From: Syntrophaceae bacterium UBA1163
GTDB taxonomy: Bacteria; Desulfobacterota; BSN033; UBA1163
Direction: 5' to 3'
NCBI GenBank assembly: GCA_002311635.1
Contig: DBZJ01000021.1
Coordinates: 1 to 35,641, forward strand
Length of the DNA: 35,641 nt
Shown here: piece after piece, positions 7,655-16,203 of the stretch
Position numbering within the stretch: position 1 is the first letter of the stretch
Layout of the letters: every line of letters starts with the position of its first letter
Notes under the pieces: model-generated
Seen by the model: the letters and a program-made list of their open reading frames with translations, nothing else
Database searches by the model: none
What the model was told of the DNA's origin: nothing
Position numbers and translations under genes: made by a program

Positions 7655-7747
7655 GTCATTGCGAGGAGCAAGGCGACGCGGCAATCTTATGGGATTGCTT
7701 CACTTCGCCCTGTATGCCATGCGGTGCAGGGTTTCGTTCGCAATGAC
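7655..7747. repeat. GTCATTGCGAGGAGC-type dispersed inverted-repeat element
   Basis: The outer arms GTCATTGCGA (7655-7664) and TCGCAATGAC (7738-7747) are perfect over 10 bp. An inner hairpin GCAATC-TTATGG-GATTGC lies at 7681-7698. The layout (GTCATTGCGAGGAGC...GGCAATC...GATTGCTTC...TCGCAATGAC) matches a non-coding repeat class that I know to be common in deltaproteobacterial and related genomes. Here it splits an ABC transporter operon between the binding-protein and permease genes. Confidence 0.75.
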
Positions 7748-7810
7748 ACCTTTTTGATGTTACCTTTTTATGGTGCCCACTACTATTGATAATTTTTCAA
7801 TGAGATTTAG

Positions 7811-8842
7811 ATGAAAATCATCACATTAAAAAAAGTCCTGACCATTTCCATTCTTCTCGGGTTTGTCCTGATCGTAATCATCCTGATATCGATCACGATG
7901 GGAAGCGTAAAAGTCCCACCCCTTCGTTCCATCCGCATTCTCTTTCGGGCCATTCTGGGTCTCAAGGGAGCAGGGAATGAGACGGAGCGGACCATCATTC
8001 TTTCCCTTAGACTTCCCCGGGCGATTCTGGCAGGCTTTGTGGGAGCGGGCCTTTCTGTTTCAGGGGCCACGTTCCAAGCCCTCCTGAGAAACCCTCTGGC
8101 CGATCCTTATATTCTCGGCGTATCCAGCGGCGCAGCCGTGGGCGCCATCATCGCCATTCTATTGGGACTCGGGGTATCTTCTTTCGGCCTTCCCCTGGTT
8201 TCTTTCTTAGGAGCGCTCCTGTCCATCGTGGTTGTCTTCTATTGCGGAAGACAGGAAGGAAGAATTCATCCGCATACGCTTTTGCTGGCAGGGGTCATCG
8301 TCGGGTCCTTTCTCTCAGCCCTCATCATGTTTTTCATCTCCCTCTCCCAAAAAGAGGAACTCCGTACGATCATCTTCTGGCTGATGGGAGACTTTAGCTT
8401 CTCCAACGCTCGGTCGATTCTCATCATCTTTCCTTATATTCTGCTGGGGGTCTTCCTTCTTTATCTCCGCGCTCGCCACTTGAACCTCATCCTCTCCGGG
8501 GAAGAGAGCGCTGTCCAGTTGGGAGTGGATGTGGAGAGGCTGAAACTGGTTTCTTACCTCTCTGCCTCTTTGATCACGGCGGCATCCGTCTCCGTGTGCG
8601 GGCTGATCGGTTTCGTCGGCTTGATCATCCCTCATTCTGTTCGGCTGATCTTCGGCCCTGACCATCGCCTCCTCATTCCGGCTTCAGCCTTGATAGGCGC
8701 CTCGTTTCTCGTCGCATGCGATACCTTTGCCAGAACTCTGCTCGCTCCCGTGGAATTGCCCGTGGGCGTGGTTACGGCGGCCTTTGGAGGTCCCTTTTTC
8801 ATCTACCTTCTCAGGACGAGAAAGGCGATCAGAACATTATGA
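7811..8842 (+). CDS. ABC importer permease, BtuC/FecCD family
   Basis: This 343-residue polytopic membrane protein forms the channel of a cobalamin or Fe-chelate importer. It starts with a hydrophobic helix (ISILLGFVLIVIILISI) and has family landmarks: RLPRAILAGFVGAGLSVSGATFQALLRNPLADPYILGVSSGAAVGA, the GRQEG turn, WLMGDFSFSN, and GLIGFVGLIIPHSVRLIFGPDHRLLIPASALIGASFLVACDTFAR, which contains the coupling-helix region that contacts the ATPase. About ten membrane segments are expected. The ATG at 7811 has little Shine-Dalgarno sequence. The stop codon overlaps the ATPase start (ATGA, 8839-8842), so translation is probably coupled. Confidence 0.9.
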   Translation: MKIITLKKVLTISILLGFVLIVIILISITMGSVKVPPLRSIRILFRAILGLKGAGNETERTIILSLRLPRAILAGFVGAGLSVSGATFQALLRNPLADPYILGVSSGAAVGAIIAILLGLGVSSFGLPLVSFLGALLSIVVVFYCGRQEGRIHPHTLLLAGVIVGSFLSALIMFFISLSQKEELRTIIFWLMGDFSFSNARSILIIFPYILLGVFLLYLRARHLNLILSGEESAVQLGVDVERLKLVSYLSASLITAASVSVCGLIGFVGLIIPHSVRLIFGPDHRLLIPASALIGASFLVACDTFARTLLAPVELPVGVVTAAFGGPFFIYLLRTRKAIRTL

Positions 8843-9621
8843 TCGAAGCCCATTCCATTTCCTTCCGTTATCATGAAGCGTGGGTGCTCCAGGAAGTCTC
8901 TTTCCGCGTGGAGAAGGGGGAGTTCGTTGGAGTGATCGGGCCCAATGGATCAGGGAAGACCACACTCCTGAAGCTCCTGTATGGCCTTCTTGCACCGCAG
9001 AGGGGAGAGATTCTCTTCGAGCTCGTTCCCATGAAGAAGATGGACCGAAGGGATATCGCCAAGAGAATTGCGGTGGTCGCCCAAGAGACTCAGCTTCTTT
9101 TTCCTTTCAGCGTCCTCGAAACGGTCCTGATGGGAAGGTCTCCTTATCTTGGGCGTCTCCTGTTCGAAAGCGAAAAGGATCTGGAGATTGCAAGAAAAGC
9201 GATGGAGTGGACGAAGATCCTTCCGTTTTCCGAAAGGCCCGTAGAGGAACTCTCCGGCGGAGAAAGAAAGAGGGTCTTCATCGCCAGGGCCCTGGCTCAA
9301 GAACCCGAGGTCATTCTTCTGGATGAACCCACCGCCAATCTGGATATCGAGCACCAGATCGATTTTCTCGACCTCATCCTCACGCTCAATCGAGAGAGAG
9401 GTCTAACGATTGTCATGGCCTCTCACGATATGAACATTGCCTCTGAATTTTGTGACAGGCTGATACTTCTCCAGGAAGGGAGAATTTATCAAATGGGGAC
9501 TCCCGAGGAGGTCGTGACCAAAGAGAATATCGAAAGCGTCTACGGCTGCGAGGTGTGGATTGACCAGCATCCTGTCTCAGGAATGCCGCGGATCAGCCTG
9601 TTGAGAAAAGGGGGTCGTTGA
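8839..9621 (+). CDS. ABC importer ATPase, BtuD/FhuC-like
   Basis: This 260-residue cytoplasmic ATPase powers the adjacent permease. Walker A GPNGSGKTT is at residues 34-42, the Q-loop Gln at 82, the signature LSGGERKR from 138, Walker B VILLDE at 158-163 with the D-loop NLD just after, and the switch His at 196 in MASHDM. The start is the ATG at 8839 that overlaps the permease stop by 4 nt; a longer in-frame start inside the permease gene is rejected. The C-terminal stretch (YGCEVWIDQHPVSGMPRISL) is typical of the iron-chelate/B12 branch. Only 3 nt separate it from the next gene, so threonine ammonia-lyase is probably in the same transcript. Confidence 0.92.
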   Translation: MIEAHSISFRYHEAWVLQEVSFRVEKGEFVGVIGPNGSGKTTLLKLLYGLLAPQRGEILFELVPMKKMDRRDIAKRIAVVAQETQLLFPFSVLETVLMGRSPYLGRLLFESEKDLEIARKAMEWTKILPFSERPVEELSGGERKRVFIARALAQEPEVILLDEPTANLDIEHQIDFLDLILTLNRERGLTIVMASHDMNIASEFCDRLILLQEGRIYQMGTPEEVVTKENIESVYGCEVWIDQHPVSGMPRISLLRKGGR

Positions 9622-9624
9622 AAG

Positions 9625-10830
9625 ATGAAGCTTTGGGAAGAAGTTGAAGCTGCACAGAGGATGATTCAGAAGATCATCCTCCGGACTCCAATGATCTATT
9701 CCGATACCTTCTCAAAGCGGACCGGGAAAGAGGTCTTTCTCAAGCTGGAGAATCTCCAGAAGACAGGCTCTTTCAAAATCAGAGGGGCCTACTATAAATT
9801 GTCGCAGCTCACTCCTTCGATGAAGAAAAGGGGAGTGGTGGCTGCCTCCGCAGGAAACCATGCCCAGGGGGTGGCGCTGGCTTCGTCCATTTTGGGGATC
9901 CACTCGGCCATTGTCATGCCCGAGGGGGTTTCTCTTGCCAAACAGATGGCCACCCAGGCCTACGGCGGGGAAGTGATCCTCTTCGGTGAGAATACGGATG
10001 AGGCACTCGGTTATGCGAAGAAGCTGGCAAAGGGAGGGAAATCCCTTATCCATCCTTTTGACGATGAGCAGGTGATCGCGGGCCAGGGGACGATCGGTCT
10101 CGAGATTCTCGAGGAAGTCCCCGGAGTAGAGGCGATCGTCGTCCCAACGGGAGGCGGAGGACTGATCTCGGGCATCGCCGCCGTCGTCAGGAAAAGAAGA
10201 CCTGACGTGAAGGTGATCGGCGTTCAGTCGATCCATGCCCCTTCCGCTTTTTATTCCTTTAAGAGAGGAAAGGTTGTGGAGGTGAAGGTGAGACCAACCT
10301 TAGCCGATGGCATTGCCCTCCGAAAAGTAGGAGAGATCACCTTCCCTCTGATCAAAAAAGGAGTCGATGAGATGATCACCGTTGGAGAGGATGAGATCGC
10401 CTCAGCCATCCTCATGTTGATGGAGAGAAAACGTATCGTAGCAGAAGGTGCGGGAGCCACCCCGCTGGCTGCGCTCCTGTTGAAAAGATGGAAGATCAGA
10501 GCGAAAAAGATCGTCTTGCTCATCAGCGGGGGAAACATCGATTTTCACCTCCTCGATCGAATCCTTGAGAAAGGCCTCGCCCAAACAGGAAGGCTGGTAC
10601 GCATGAGCATCCTTTTAAGAGATGTTCCAGGAGCACTGGCAAGACTCACCACACTGGTCGCCCAACACCGGGCCAACATCCTTCATATCATCCACGAGCG
10701 GGCAGCCAAGGATATTCCGATTGGATTTTCAAAAGTCATACTGATGTTAGAGACTCGCGGTCCCAACCATATCCGGGAGATCAGAAAGGGGTTTAAATCG
10801 GAGGGATATTCTCTCCAGATGTTGAGTTAA
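9625..10830 (+). CDS. ilvA: Threonine ammonia-lyase (threonine dehydratase) with C-terminal ACT domain
   Basis: This PLP enzyme deaminates threonine (and serine) to 2-oxobutanoate, either for isoleucine synthesis or for threonine breakdown. The PLP Lys is K51 in KTGSFKIRGAYYKL. The AGNHAQGVA loop and the phosphate-binding GGGGLISG loop (about 176-183) are intact. A single ACT-like regulatory domain fills residues 325-401 (VRMSILLRDVPGALARLTTLVAQHRANIL), which with the 401-residue length fits the short, one-ACT form seen in many anaerobes and Firmicutes rather than the long IlvA. It starts 3 nt after the ABC ATPase stop, with a GGGGG site upstream. The co-location with a B12-type importer has no obvious metabolic reason. 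Confidence 0.9.
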   Translation: MKLWEEVEAAQRMIQKIILRTPMIYSDTFSKRTGKEVFLKLENLQKTGSFKIRGAYYKLSQLTPSMKKRGVVAASAGNHAQGVALASSILGIHSAIVMPEGVSLAKQMATQAYGGEVILFGENTDEALGYAKKLAKGGKSLIHPFDDEQVIAGQGTIGLEILEEVPGVEAIVVPTGGGGLISGIAAVVRKRRPDVKVIGVQSIHAPSAFYSFKRGKVVEVKVRPTLADGIALRKVGEITFPLIKKGVDEMITVGEDEIASAILMLMERKRIVAEGAGATPLAALLLKRWKIRAKKIVLLISGGNIDFHLLDRILEKGLAQTGRLVRMSILLRDVPGALARLTTLVAQHRANILHIIHERAAKDIPIGFSKVILMLETRGPNHIREIRKGFKSEGYSLQMLS

Positions 10831-10893
10831 CGTTTTCGTCGCATGAGGCGACCTGCCGGGGTCCCTGGCTGCGTACCCGCCATTTTTCTCTTG

Positions 10894-10932
10894 TTTACAA
10901 ATTTTCAATTTAATTGTAGGATGGTTTGTAAA
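10894..10932 (+). promoter_or_regulatory. Putative promoter with inverted repeat for the NYN gene
   Basis: TTTACA (10894-10899) and TAGGAT (10917-10922) are spaced by 17 bp, matching 5/6 and 4/6 of the sigma70 consensus. An inverted repeat TTTACAAA (10894-10901) / TTTGTAAA (10925-10932) overlaps the -35 box and the expected start site, a layout typical of a repressor operator. This would give a leader of about 25 nt before the start codon. Confidence 0.4.
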
Positions 10933-10953
10933 TCGAGAAGAGAGGAGCGATGT

Positions 10954-11880
10954 ATGCCTGAAGGAGAGCACACCTTAGCGGTCTTCATCGATTTTGAGAA
11001 CCTGGCCCTGGGTTTCAGAGGCAAGAGGGATAGACGATTTGAGATCCAGAAGGTCTTGGAGCGCCTGGTTGAGAAAGGGAAGCTCATCGTGAAAAAGGCC
11101 TATGCGGACTGGGCCGATTATGCAGAGTATAAGAAGCCCCTTCACGAGGCGGCCATCGAATTGATCGAGATCCCAAAACGTGCGATGACCGGAAAGAACT
11201 CCGCAGACATCCGGCTCTGCGTGGACGCCCTCGACCTCTGTTATTCGAAAGAGCACATTGATACTTTTGTGATTGTGTCAGGTGACAGCGATTTCTCCCC
11301 GCTCGTCTCCAAGCTGAAGGAAAACGGCAAGCGGGTGATCGGACTCGGGATGAAGGAATCGAGTTCCAACCTTCTGGTCGACAACTGCGACGAGTTTATT
11401 TATTACGAAGACTTAGAGCGACCCCTTGGTATTCCTCCTAAGATCGAACAGGATCTTCCCGAAAAGAAGAAGGAGGCTTTTCAACTCCTGGTGGACTCCG
11501 TGGTCGCCCTCGTCCGCGAGAACAAGGAAGTGCTCTGGTCCTCGATGGTGAAAGAGACGATGAAGCGAAAGAAACCCTCTTTCAATGAGTCCTATCATGG
11601 CTATCGTACTTTCAGCGATCTCCTTGAAGATGCCGAGAAAGAAGGCATCATTCAGCTGAGAACGGATACCCGAAGCGGAACGTATGTCATCATCGGATTT
11701 GGAAAGGACCAGAAAAAGGAGGCCGCGGAAGAATCGAAGGAGTCGAAAGAACAGAAGGGAAGGAAAACCCCGAAGCCTCACTGGCGTTCACGCCCCAAAA
11801 AACCAAAACCCAAAGCACCTTTACCTTCGCCGGAGCCTCCGGATATTCCCAGTGCTTCAGAAACGGAGCCAATCGTTTAG
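10954..11880 (+). CDS. NYN-domain (PIN-like) putative ribonuclease with OST-HTH/LOTUS domain
   Basis: This 308-residue protein has an N-terminal NYN (LabA/DUF88-like) nuclease fold at residues 7-150. Acidic residues fit its metal site: D13 in FIDFENLA, D85 in SADIRL, and D111 and D113 in VSGDSDFSPLV. An OST-HTH/LOTUS-like winged helix follows at about 173-245 (FQLLVDSVVALV...YRTFSDLLEDAEKEGIIQL), a module that binds RNA in other proteins. The tail from about 255 is low-complexity Lys/Glu/Pro and likely disordered. The ATG at 10954 is chosen because GAGGAG sits 7 nt upstream; an open extension to 10843 lacks a site. NYN-OST proteins are widespread in bacteria but their RNA targets are mostly unknown. 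The gene follows ilvA by 123 bp with its own probable promoter. Confidence 0.87.
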   Translation: MPEGEHTLAVFIDFENLALGFRGKRDRRFEIQKVLERLVEKGKLIVKKAYADWADYAEYKKPLHEAAIELIEIPKRAMTGKNSADIRLCVDALDLCYSKEHIDTFVIVSGDSDFSPLVSKLKENGKRVIGLGMKESSSNLLVDNCDEFIYYEDLERPLGIPPKIEQDLPEKKKEAFQLLVDSVVALVRENKEVLWSSMVKETMKRKKPSFNESYHGYRTFSDLLEDAEKEGIIQLRTDTRSGTYVIIGFGKDQKKEAAEESKESKEQKGRKTPKPHWRSRPKKPKPKAPLPSPEPPDIPSASETEPIV

Positions 11881-11989
11881 CCTCCTTCTCTCACTTTAGA
11901 GACTGCGTCGTCATTGGGATGAGCGCCGGAAATTCTAAAAAACGGGATAGACAGACGGGTGAAAAAGCTTTAGGGCGCAACCTTTAGTC

Positions 11990-14053
11990 GTGAAACTCAG
12001 GGTCTTCAAGGCCATGAAAGAATTGACCTTCTTGTGGCGACGACCATTCCCTCTAATATTAAACGTACGGATTCTAAAGCTTTGGAATCCGGCTGTTTGT
12101 CCCGTTTTTTCCTACATCCATTCGATTACGAGACAGTTTCTTAAAGAAGGGGGGCGCCGCCTTCCAAAACCAGACCATGGCGCTGGACGGTTGCGCGGAT
12201 TTCGATTTCTTGTGCTTCTCTTCGTTTTCCTCGCCCTGAGCGCTTTTTCAAAGATTTCCTTCGCTCAAAAAAACCTCGGCGTAGCGGTGAGGGAGGCCAT
12301 CTGCTGGGGGACGTTTGTCGGCCCTGGAAAGACGGGGGCCATGGATACGATTTACCTTTCCTTCGGACAGTACGAAGCTCCTCTATTCCTTCTCGCCGTC
12401 AATCCCGATACAGGCCAGACCCGACAATTCAACGGTCCCCTTTCCTCTGAGATGGGTTCATGGGGATTCACCATCGATCATGAAAATCGCATGTATCTCG
12501 GGAGTTATTATTCTGCACACCTTCTGCGTTTCGATCCGAGGGCCGAAAAATGGGAGGATCTCGGACAACCTGCCGGAGAGTCTGAGTCTTTCATCTGTAA
12601 AATCACAACGGCAAGGGATGGGAAGATCTGGGGAGGGACGTACCCTTCCGCAAAGCTTTTTTCTTATGATCCCAAGACCGGGGTCACTGAGAATTTTGGT
12701 CGAATGGACCCGGATCAGTTCTACTGTTATCCCACGGCGGGGGAGGATGGATTGGTTTACTGTGCCATCCAGTTTGAGAAGATGGATATTGTCGTCTTCG
12801 ATCCGGAGAGAAAAACCAAGATTTCTATGATCCCGCTGGAAAGCCGAAAACCAGGTCGTGTGAATTTGATAAAGGGAAGGGACGGAAAGATTTATTTCAA
12901 ACTTTCCACTTCCGATTCGTGGTTTCAAATCGAAGGAGAAAGACGGGTGGAGATCTCCAAATCCGATATTCCTTTTCCTCAAAGTGACCTGCCGGATGGA
13001 CGGACGTTTCGCTCCATAGACGGAAACCTCCTCCGGATTGAGAATCCAACCACGAAGGAAAGGAAGGAAATTCCCCTCCGGTATGAAGCTGCGGGTGCCT
13101 CTATCTTCGTCGTCGGCACAGGACCGGAAGGCAAGGTTTACGGGAGCAGCATGCTTCCCCTTCGGCTCTTCGCCTATGATCCCCGCGCTTCATCTTTCAA
13201 AAATCTGGGCAAGGCCTCCATGGCCGACGGAGAGGTTTACTCCATGGGGACCCTTGACGGTAGGCTTTATCTCTGCTCCTACCCAGAGGCCAGGCTGTCC
13301 GTCTACGATCCGAACAAACCCCTCAGATTTGGCGACAACGAAGATGCCAACCCGAGGGACTTAGGGCCCATGGGAGGAGAACTCTACCGACCGAGAGCGA
13401 TGGTGAGCGGGCCTCATGGAAACGTGTATATCGGAGGCTACCCTGATTACGGGCTCCTGGGGGGCGCCATCGGCGTCTACGATCCGAAGAAAAAGGAAAA
13501 AAGAGTCTATCGCAACATCATCCAGAATCAGAGCATCGCCTCCCTTGCCTATATTGATAAATCAGACCTCATGGCAGCGGGAGGCTCTGTAAGAGGTGGG
13601 ACTGGGACACGGGCTGTGGAAAAGGAGGCGAAGCTTATTCTCTGGGATCCGAAAGAGGAAAAAAAGATTTTTGAGATCGTTCCCGTTCCCGAAGTTAAGA
13701 CAATCCTTTCCCTCGCCGTGTCGGCAGATGGAATGGTTTATGGAATCACAGACAATGAAAAGGTCTTTGTCTTTGATCCAGAGAAGAAAGAGATTAAGAA
13801 GATTCTTGCTCTCGGATTCAAAGAACCGGTGGAAGTCTCCTTACAACTTGGACCGGACTTGAGACTATATGGACTGGCGAAGGAGGCCATCTTTTTCATT
13901 GATCCCAAAAACGATCAGATCTCCGCTGTCGTAAAACCCACCGCCGCAATTGATTCGGGGATGGCGATACTCGGACGAAAAATTTATTTTGGGTCAGGCG
14001 CGACTCTCTGGGAGTTCGAGATTCCCCTCGAGCCCGGGAAGCCGGTCGAGTAG
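11990..14053 (+). CDS. Exported beta-propeller protein with repeated (F/Y)DP motifs
   Basis: I do not recognise a named family. After a membrane segment (FLVLLFVFLALSAFSKISFA) the protein contains at least eight blade-like repeats with a shared hydrophobic-(F/Y)DP core: LLRFDPRAEKWEDLG, KLFSYDPKTGVTENFG, IVVFDPERKTK, RLFAYDPRASSFKNLG, RLSVYDPNK, AIGVYDPKKKEKRVY, KLILWDPKEEKK and KVFVFDPEKKEIKK. DG-hairpins (ARDGKIWGGTYPS, GEDGLVYCA, SADGMVYGIT) lie between them, as in kelch/SMP-30-like propellers. It is probably periplasmic or surface-exposed. The start is uncertain: GTG at 11990 gives 687 residues, ATG at 12014 is in frame, and a TTG just before RGFRFLVLL near 12190 would place the signal peptide at the N-terminus. 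The ATP-grasp gene follows by about 115 bp in the same direction. Substrate is unknown. Confidence 0.65.
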   Translation: MKLRVFKAMKELTFLWRRPFPLILNVRILKLWNPAVCPVFSYIHSITRQFLKEGGRRLPKPDHGAGRLRGFRFLVLLFVFLALSAFSKISFAQKNLGVAVREAICWGTFVGPGKTGAMDTIYLSFGQYEAPLFLLAVNPDTGQTRQFNGPLSSEMGSWGFTIDHENRMYLGSYYSAHLLRFDPRAEKWEDLGQPAGESESFICKITTARDGKIWGGTYPSAKLFSYDPKTGVTENFGRMDPDQFYCYPTAGEDGLVYCAIQFEKMDIVVFDPERKTKISMIPLESRKPGRVNLIKGRDGKIYFKLSTSDSWFQIEGERRVEISKSDIPFPQSDLPDGRTFRSIDGNLLRIENPTTKERKEIPLRYEAAGASIFVVGTGPEGKVYGSSMLPLRLFAYDPRASSFKNLGKASMADGEVYSMGTLDGRLYLCSYPEARLSVYDPNKPLRFGDNEDANPRDLGPMGGELYRPRAMVSGPHGNVYIGGYPDYGLLGGAIGVYDPKKKEKRVYRNIIQNQSIASLAYIDKSDLMAAGGSVRGGTGTRAVEKEAKLILWDPKEEKKIFEIVPVPEVKTILSLAVSADGMVYGITDNEKVFVFDPEKKEIKKILALGFKEPVEVSLQLGPDLRLYGLAKEAIFFIDPKNDQISAVVKPTAAIDSGMAILGRKIYFGSGATLWEFEIPLEPGKPVE

Positions 14054-14167
14054 AATTCTTTTTGCCGACTATCCATCTCGACTGGGTCATCACGTGATAA
14101 GAATAGGAGGTTCACTAACCCCGGCGGATAGCGACTTTTCAAAGAAGGGTTTTACAAATCGTTGACC

Positions 14168-15064
14168 ATGAATCGCTATGATCTTTGCCTGACATGGAAC
14201 TGGGAATACGACGCTGACTTTGTCGAGCTGCTTGATCTGGCATGCAAATCACGAGGATTATCGTTGCTGCAAATTACCCCCGAAAATCTCGAGGAGATGA
14301 TCCAGTCCCTTGGAAATGAAGAGATTACCTTCAGGACGTTCTTTGATCGGGCGGCCGATGCAGACCCGCGTTTTATTCCGTTAGTTGAATGGGCCGATCG
14401 TCATGCTGTTCATCATATCAACTCTCACGCAGCGGCATGCCGGGCATGGGATAAGATTGCCATGCATCAAGCCGTCAGCCCGCATACGGACACACCCTTC
14501 ACCCTCATCCTTCCGTCTTATGATGAGCAGCCCGTGCTCTCGGAAATGGATCTGACTTCGCTGGGGGAAAGCTTCATCATCAAACCTGCATACGGAGGGG
14601 GCGGAGATGGGGTGATCACCGAAGCGACTTCGCTGGATCAGGTGCTTGCTGCCCGGCAGCAGTTCCACTCTCAGAGGTATCTGGTTCAGGCTCGCGTCAT
14701 CCCGGTCCGGCTTGGTTCCCGAAAGGCATGGTTTCGAGTCATCTATTGTACCGGAAAGGTGTCTCCATGTTGGTGGGATAACGACACACATATTTATGCC
14801 CCTGTTCTTTCTGATGAGGAGACGCGATATCATCTCGAATCCTTGCGGACCATCACTTCTTCTATTGCCCATCTGTGTGGGCTCGAATTGTTCTCTACCG
14901 AAATCTCCCTCACCCCAGCTGGTCGTTTTGTCACTATTGATTATGTGAATGATCCGATTGATTTGCGCGTGCAATCCAAAGCGTTGGATGGTGTCCCTGA
15001 TGATATCGTCCGGGATATTACGGAATGTCTGGCCGAGCTCGTCTTGAGTCAATCTCATCCTTGA
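14168..15064 (+). CDS. ATP-grasp family ligase-like protein
   Basis: This 298-residue protein carries ATP-grasp landmarks. The nucleotide-binding strand and Gly-rich loop read SFIIKPAYGGGGDGVI (about residues 138-153), followed by a conserved YLVQARVIP segment, a basic RKAWFRVIY strand, and the Mg-binding end region LFSTEISLTPAGRFVTIDYVNDPIDLR with its Glu and Asn-Asp pair. ATP-grasp enzymes join a carboxylate to an amine or thiol through an acyl phosphate. The N-terminal 100 residues resemble a pre-ATP-grasp domain. ATG at 14168 is chosen; a TTG two codons earlier is possible, and the Shine-Dalgarno site is poor (AAGAAGGG about 18 nt away). The substrate cannot be read from sequence. Its only same-strand neighbour is the propeller protein, and it converges on a secreted protein gene. 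Confidence 0.75.
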   Translation: MNRYDLCLTWNWEYDADFVELLDLACKSRGLSLLQITPENLEEMIQSLGNEEITFRTFFDRAADADPRFIPLVEWADRHAVHHINSHAAACRAWDKIAMHQAVSPHTDTPFTLILPSYDEQPVLSEMDLTSLGESFIIKPAYGGGGDGVITEATSLDQVLAARQQFHSQRYLVQARVIPVRLGSRKAWFRVIYCTGKVSPCWWDNDTHIYAPVLSDEETRYHLESLRTITSSIAHLCGLELFSTEISLTPAGRFVTIDYVNDPIDLRVQSKALDGVPDDIVRDITECLAELVLSQSHP

Positions 15065-15150
15065 CAGGCCTGCAGCTTTATTCGATCGGTTACTCCTTCT
15101 ATCGAGGGTGTGTCGCCATCATGATGGAGGGAAGGTCCAATAGTCTTGAG

Positions 15151-16158
15151 CTAAAACCGGGAACCTCCGCGGCCGAAATTACTCCCATGATTGCTCCGGG
15201 GATGGGACGCCGAAAAACCTCTGTTCCCCGGCCCGGATGAACCGGGATGGTTTCCGCCCCGCATATTTCTTGCGTTAAGTCCTCTCCCTGTGGCCGGCGC
15301 TGAAGGATGGCTCAAAGCCACGCGGTTACGGCTGTTCTCGAAGATTGATCGGGCACCCATCCTTGCCTCCGTAGAGTTAAAAGCTGCCCTACGAGGGGTC
15401 TCTTTGCCTCCCAAAATGCTTCCGTCGCGTCTCCTCGCAGGATCAATGGCGGAGATGCTTCCGGTCCTGGGATCGGTGATGTGATTGGTGACGACGTGTG
15501 GATGCTGATGCACGAAGACCACTCTATGGAAATCGTGAAGAACAAAGAACCCCGGAAAGAAAAAATCGGAGCACCAGAATGGGCTGGGCACCCAGGCGTA
15601 CAAGTAGTAATAATCCCAGGGAGGGGGATAATAGGTCACCACAGGAGGACCCTCGATATCGTAGTAATTTTCGATCACAGAGGGCTCAGCGTACTGGGGC
15701 GTTGCCGGAGACGGACTTTCAGCGTATCTCTCGGGGAGTTGAGCGATGATTGGCAATTGAAGTTCCACCAAAGTTGTCCGGAATGCCTTTAAAGCCTCCA
15801 CCTTCTTCATCCCCAATTTGCCGGAATCCGCTGCCTTTCCGACGGCATTTTGCAGCTCTCCGACGATGTCAGGCGTCATGGGGTAATCGGCGATCCATCC
15901 GTTTTTAGGGGCAATACCGGCCGAGGCCAACGCGCTCTGAGCTTCAGGCTCGTTTTTGGCCTGTCCCATCTTAAGTGCCTCAGCCAACTGGATCGCGAAA
16001 TCTCCCTCACGGATCAATACCTGCGCAATCGGAGGTGGCTGGGTTGCTGTCTCTCCAGACTGGGTGCCAACGCTGATGGTTCCGGAAGGGGCTTGGACGG
16101 TCGCCGATGCAGAGGAGGCGAAAATAAATATAAAGAAAATAAATAGAACTTTTTTCAT
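15151..16158 (-). CDS. Secreted Tyr/Pro/Trp-rich protein of unknown function
   Basis: This 335-residue protein has a clear signal peptide (MKKVLFIFFIFIFASSASA, cleaved before TV). A helical region follows (residues 40-150, with LQNAVGKAADSGKLGMKKVEALKAF). Next is a striking aromatic block near 180-215 with the pattern TYYPPPWDYYYLYAWVPSP, then FWCSDFFFPGFFVLHDFHRVVFVHQHPHVV, and finally a low-complexity Gly/Ser/Asn/Arg tail that is probably disordered. The start at 16158 is set by GAAGGGAGA a few nt upstream; an open extension to 16203 has no site. I recognise no enzyme motif. The aromatic Pro/Tyr block resembles that of the small protein at 32745-33023. It probably works in the periplasm or outer surface. 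Confidence 0.75.
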   Translation of the reverse strand: MKKVLFIFFIFIFASSASATVQAPSGTISVGTQSGETATQPPPIAQVLIREGDFAIQLAEALKMGQAKNEPEAQSALASAGIAPKNGWIADYPMTPDIVGELQNAVGKAADSGKLGMKKVEALKAFRTTLVELQLPIIAQLPERYAESPSPATPQYAEPSVIENYYDIEGPPVVTYYPPPWDYYYLYAWVPSPFWCSDFFFPGFFVLHDFHRVVFVHQHPHVVTNHITDPRTGSISAIDPARRRDGSILGGKETPRRAAFNSTEARMGARSIFENSRNRVALSHPSAPATGRGLNARNMRGGNHPGSSGPGNRGFSASHPRSNHGSNFGRGGSRF

Positions 16159-16203
16159 CTTTCTCCCTTCATTTTTAGTTAAGAGATTAGCTTTGACATC
16201 CAA

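Noticed and set aside
10831..10893. Structured RNA or riboswitch between ilvA and the NYN gene
   Set aside because: Only a short GTCGC/GCGAC stem and a GC-rich patch are visible; no known riboswitch core could be matched.
14381..15058. 225-codon minus-strand open frame across the ATP-grasp gene
   Set aside because: It is the antisense shadow of a gene with clear ATP-grasp motifs and shows no family features.
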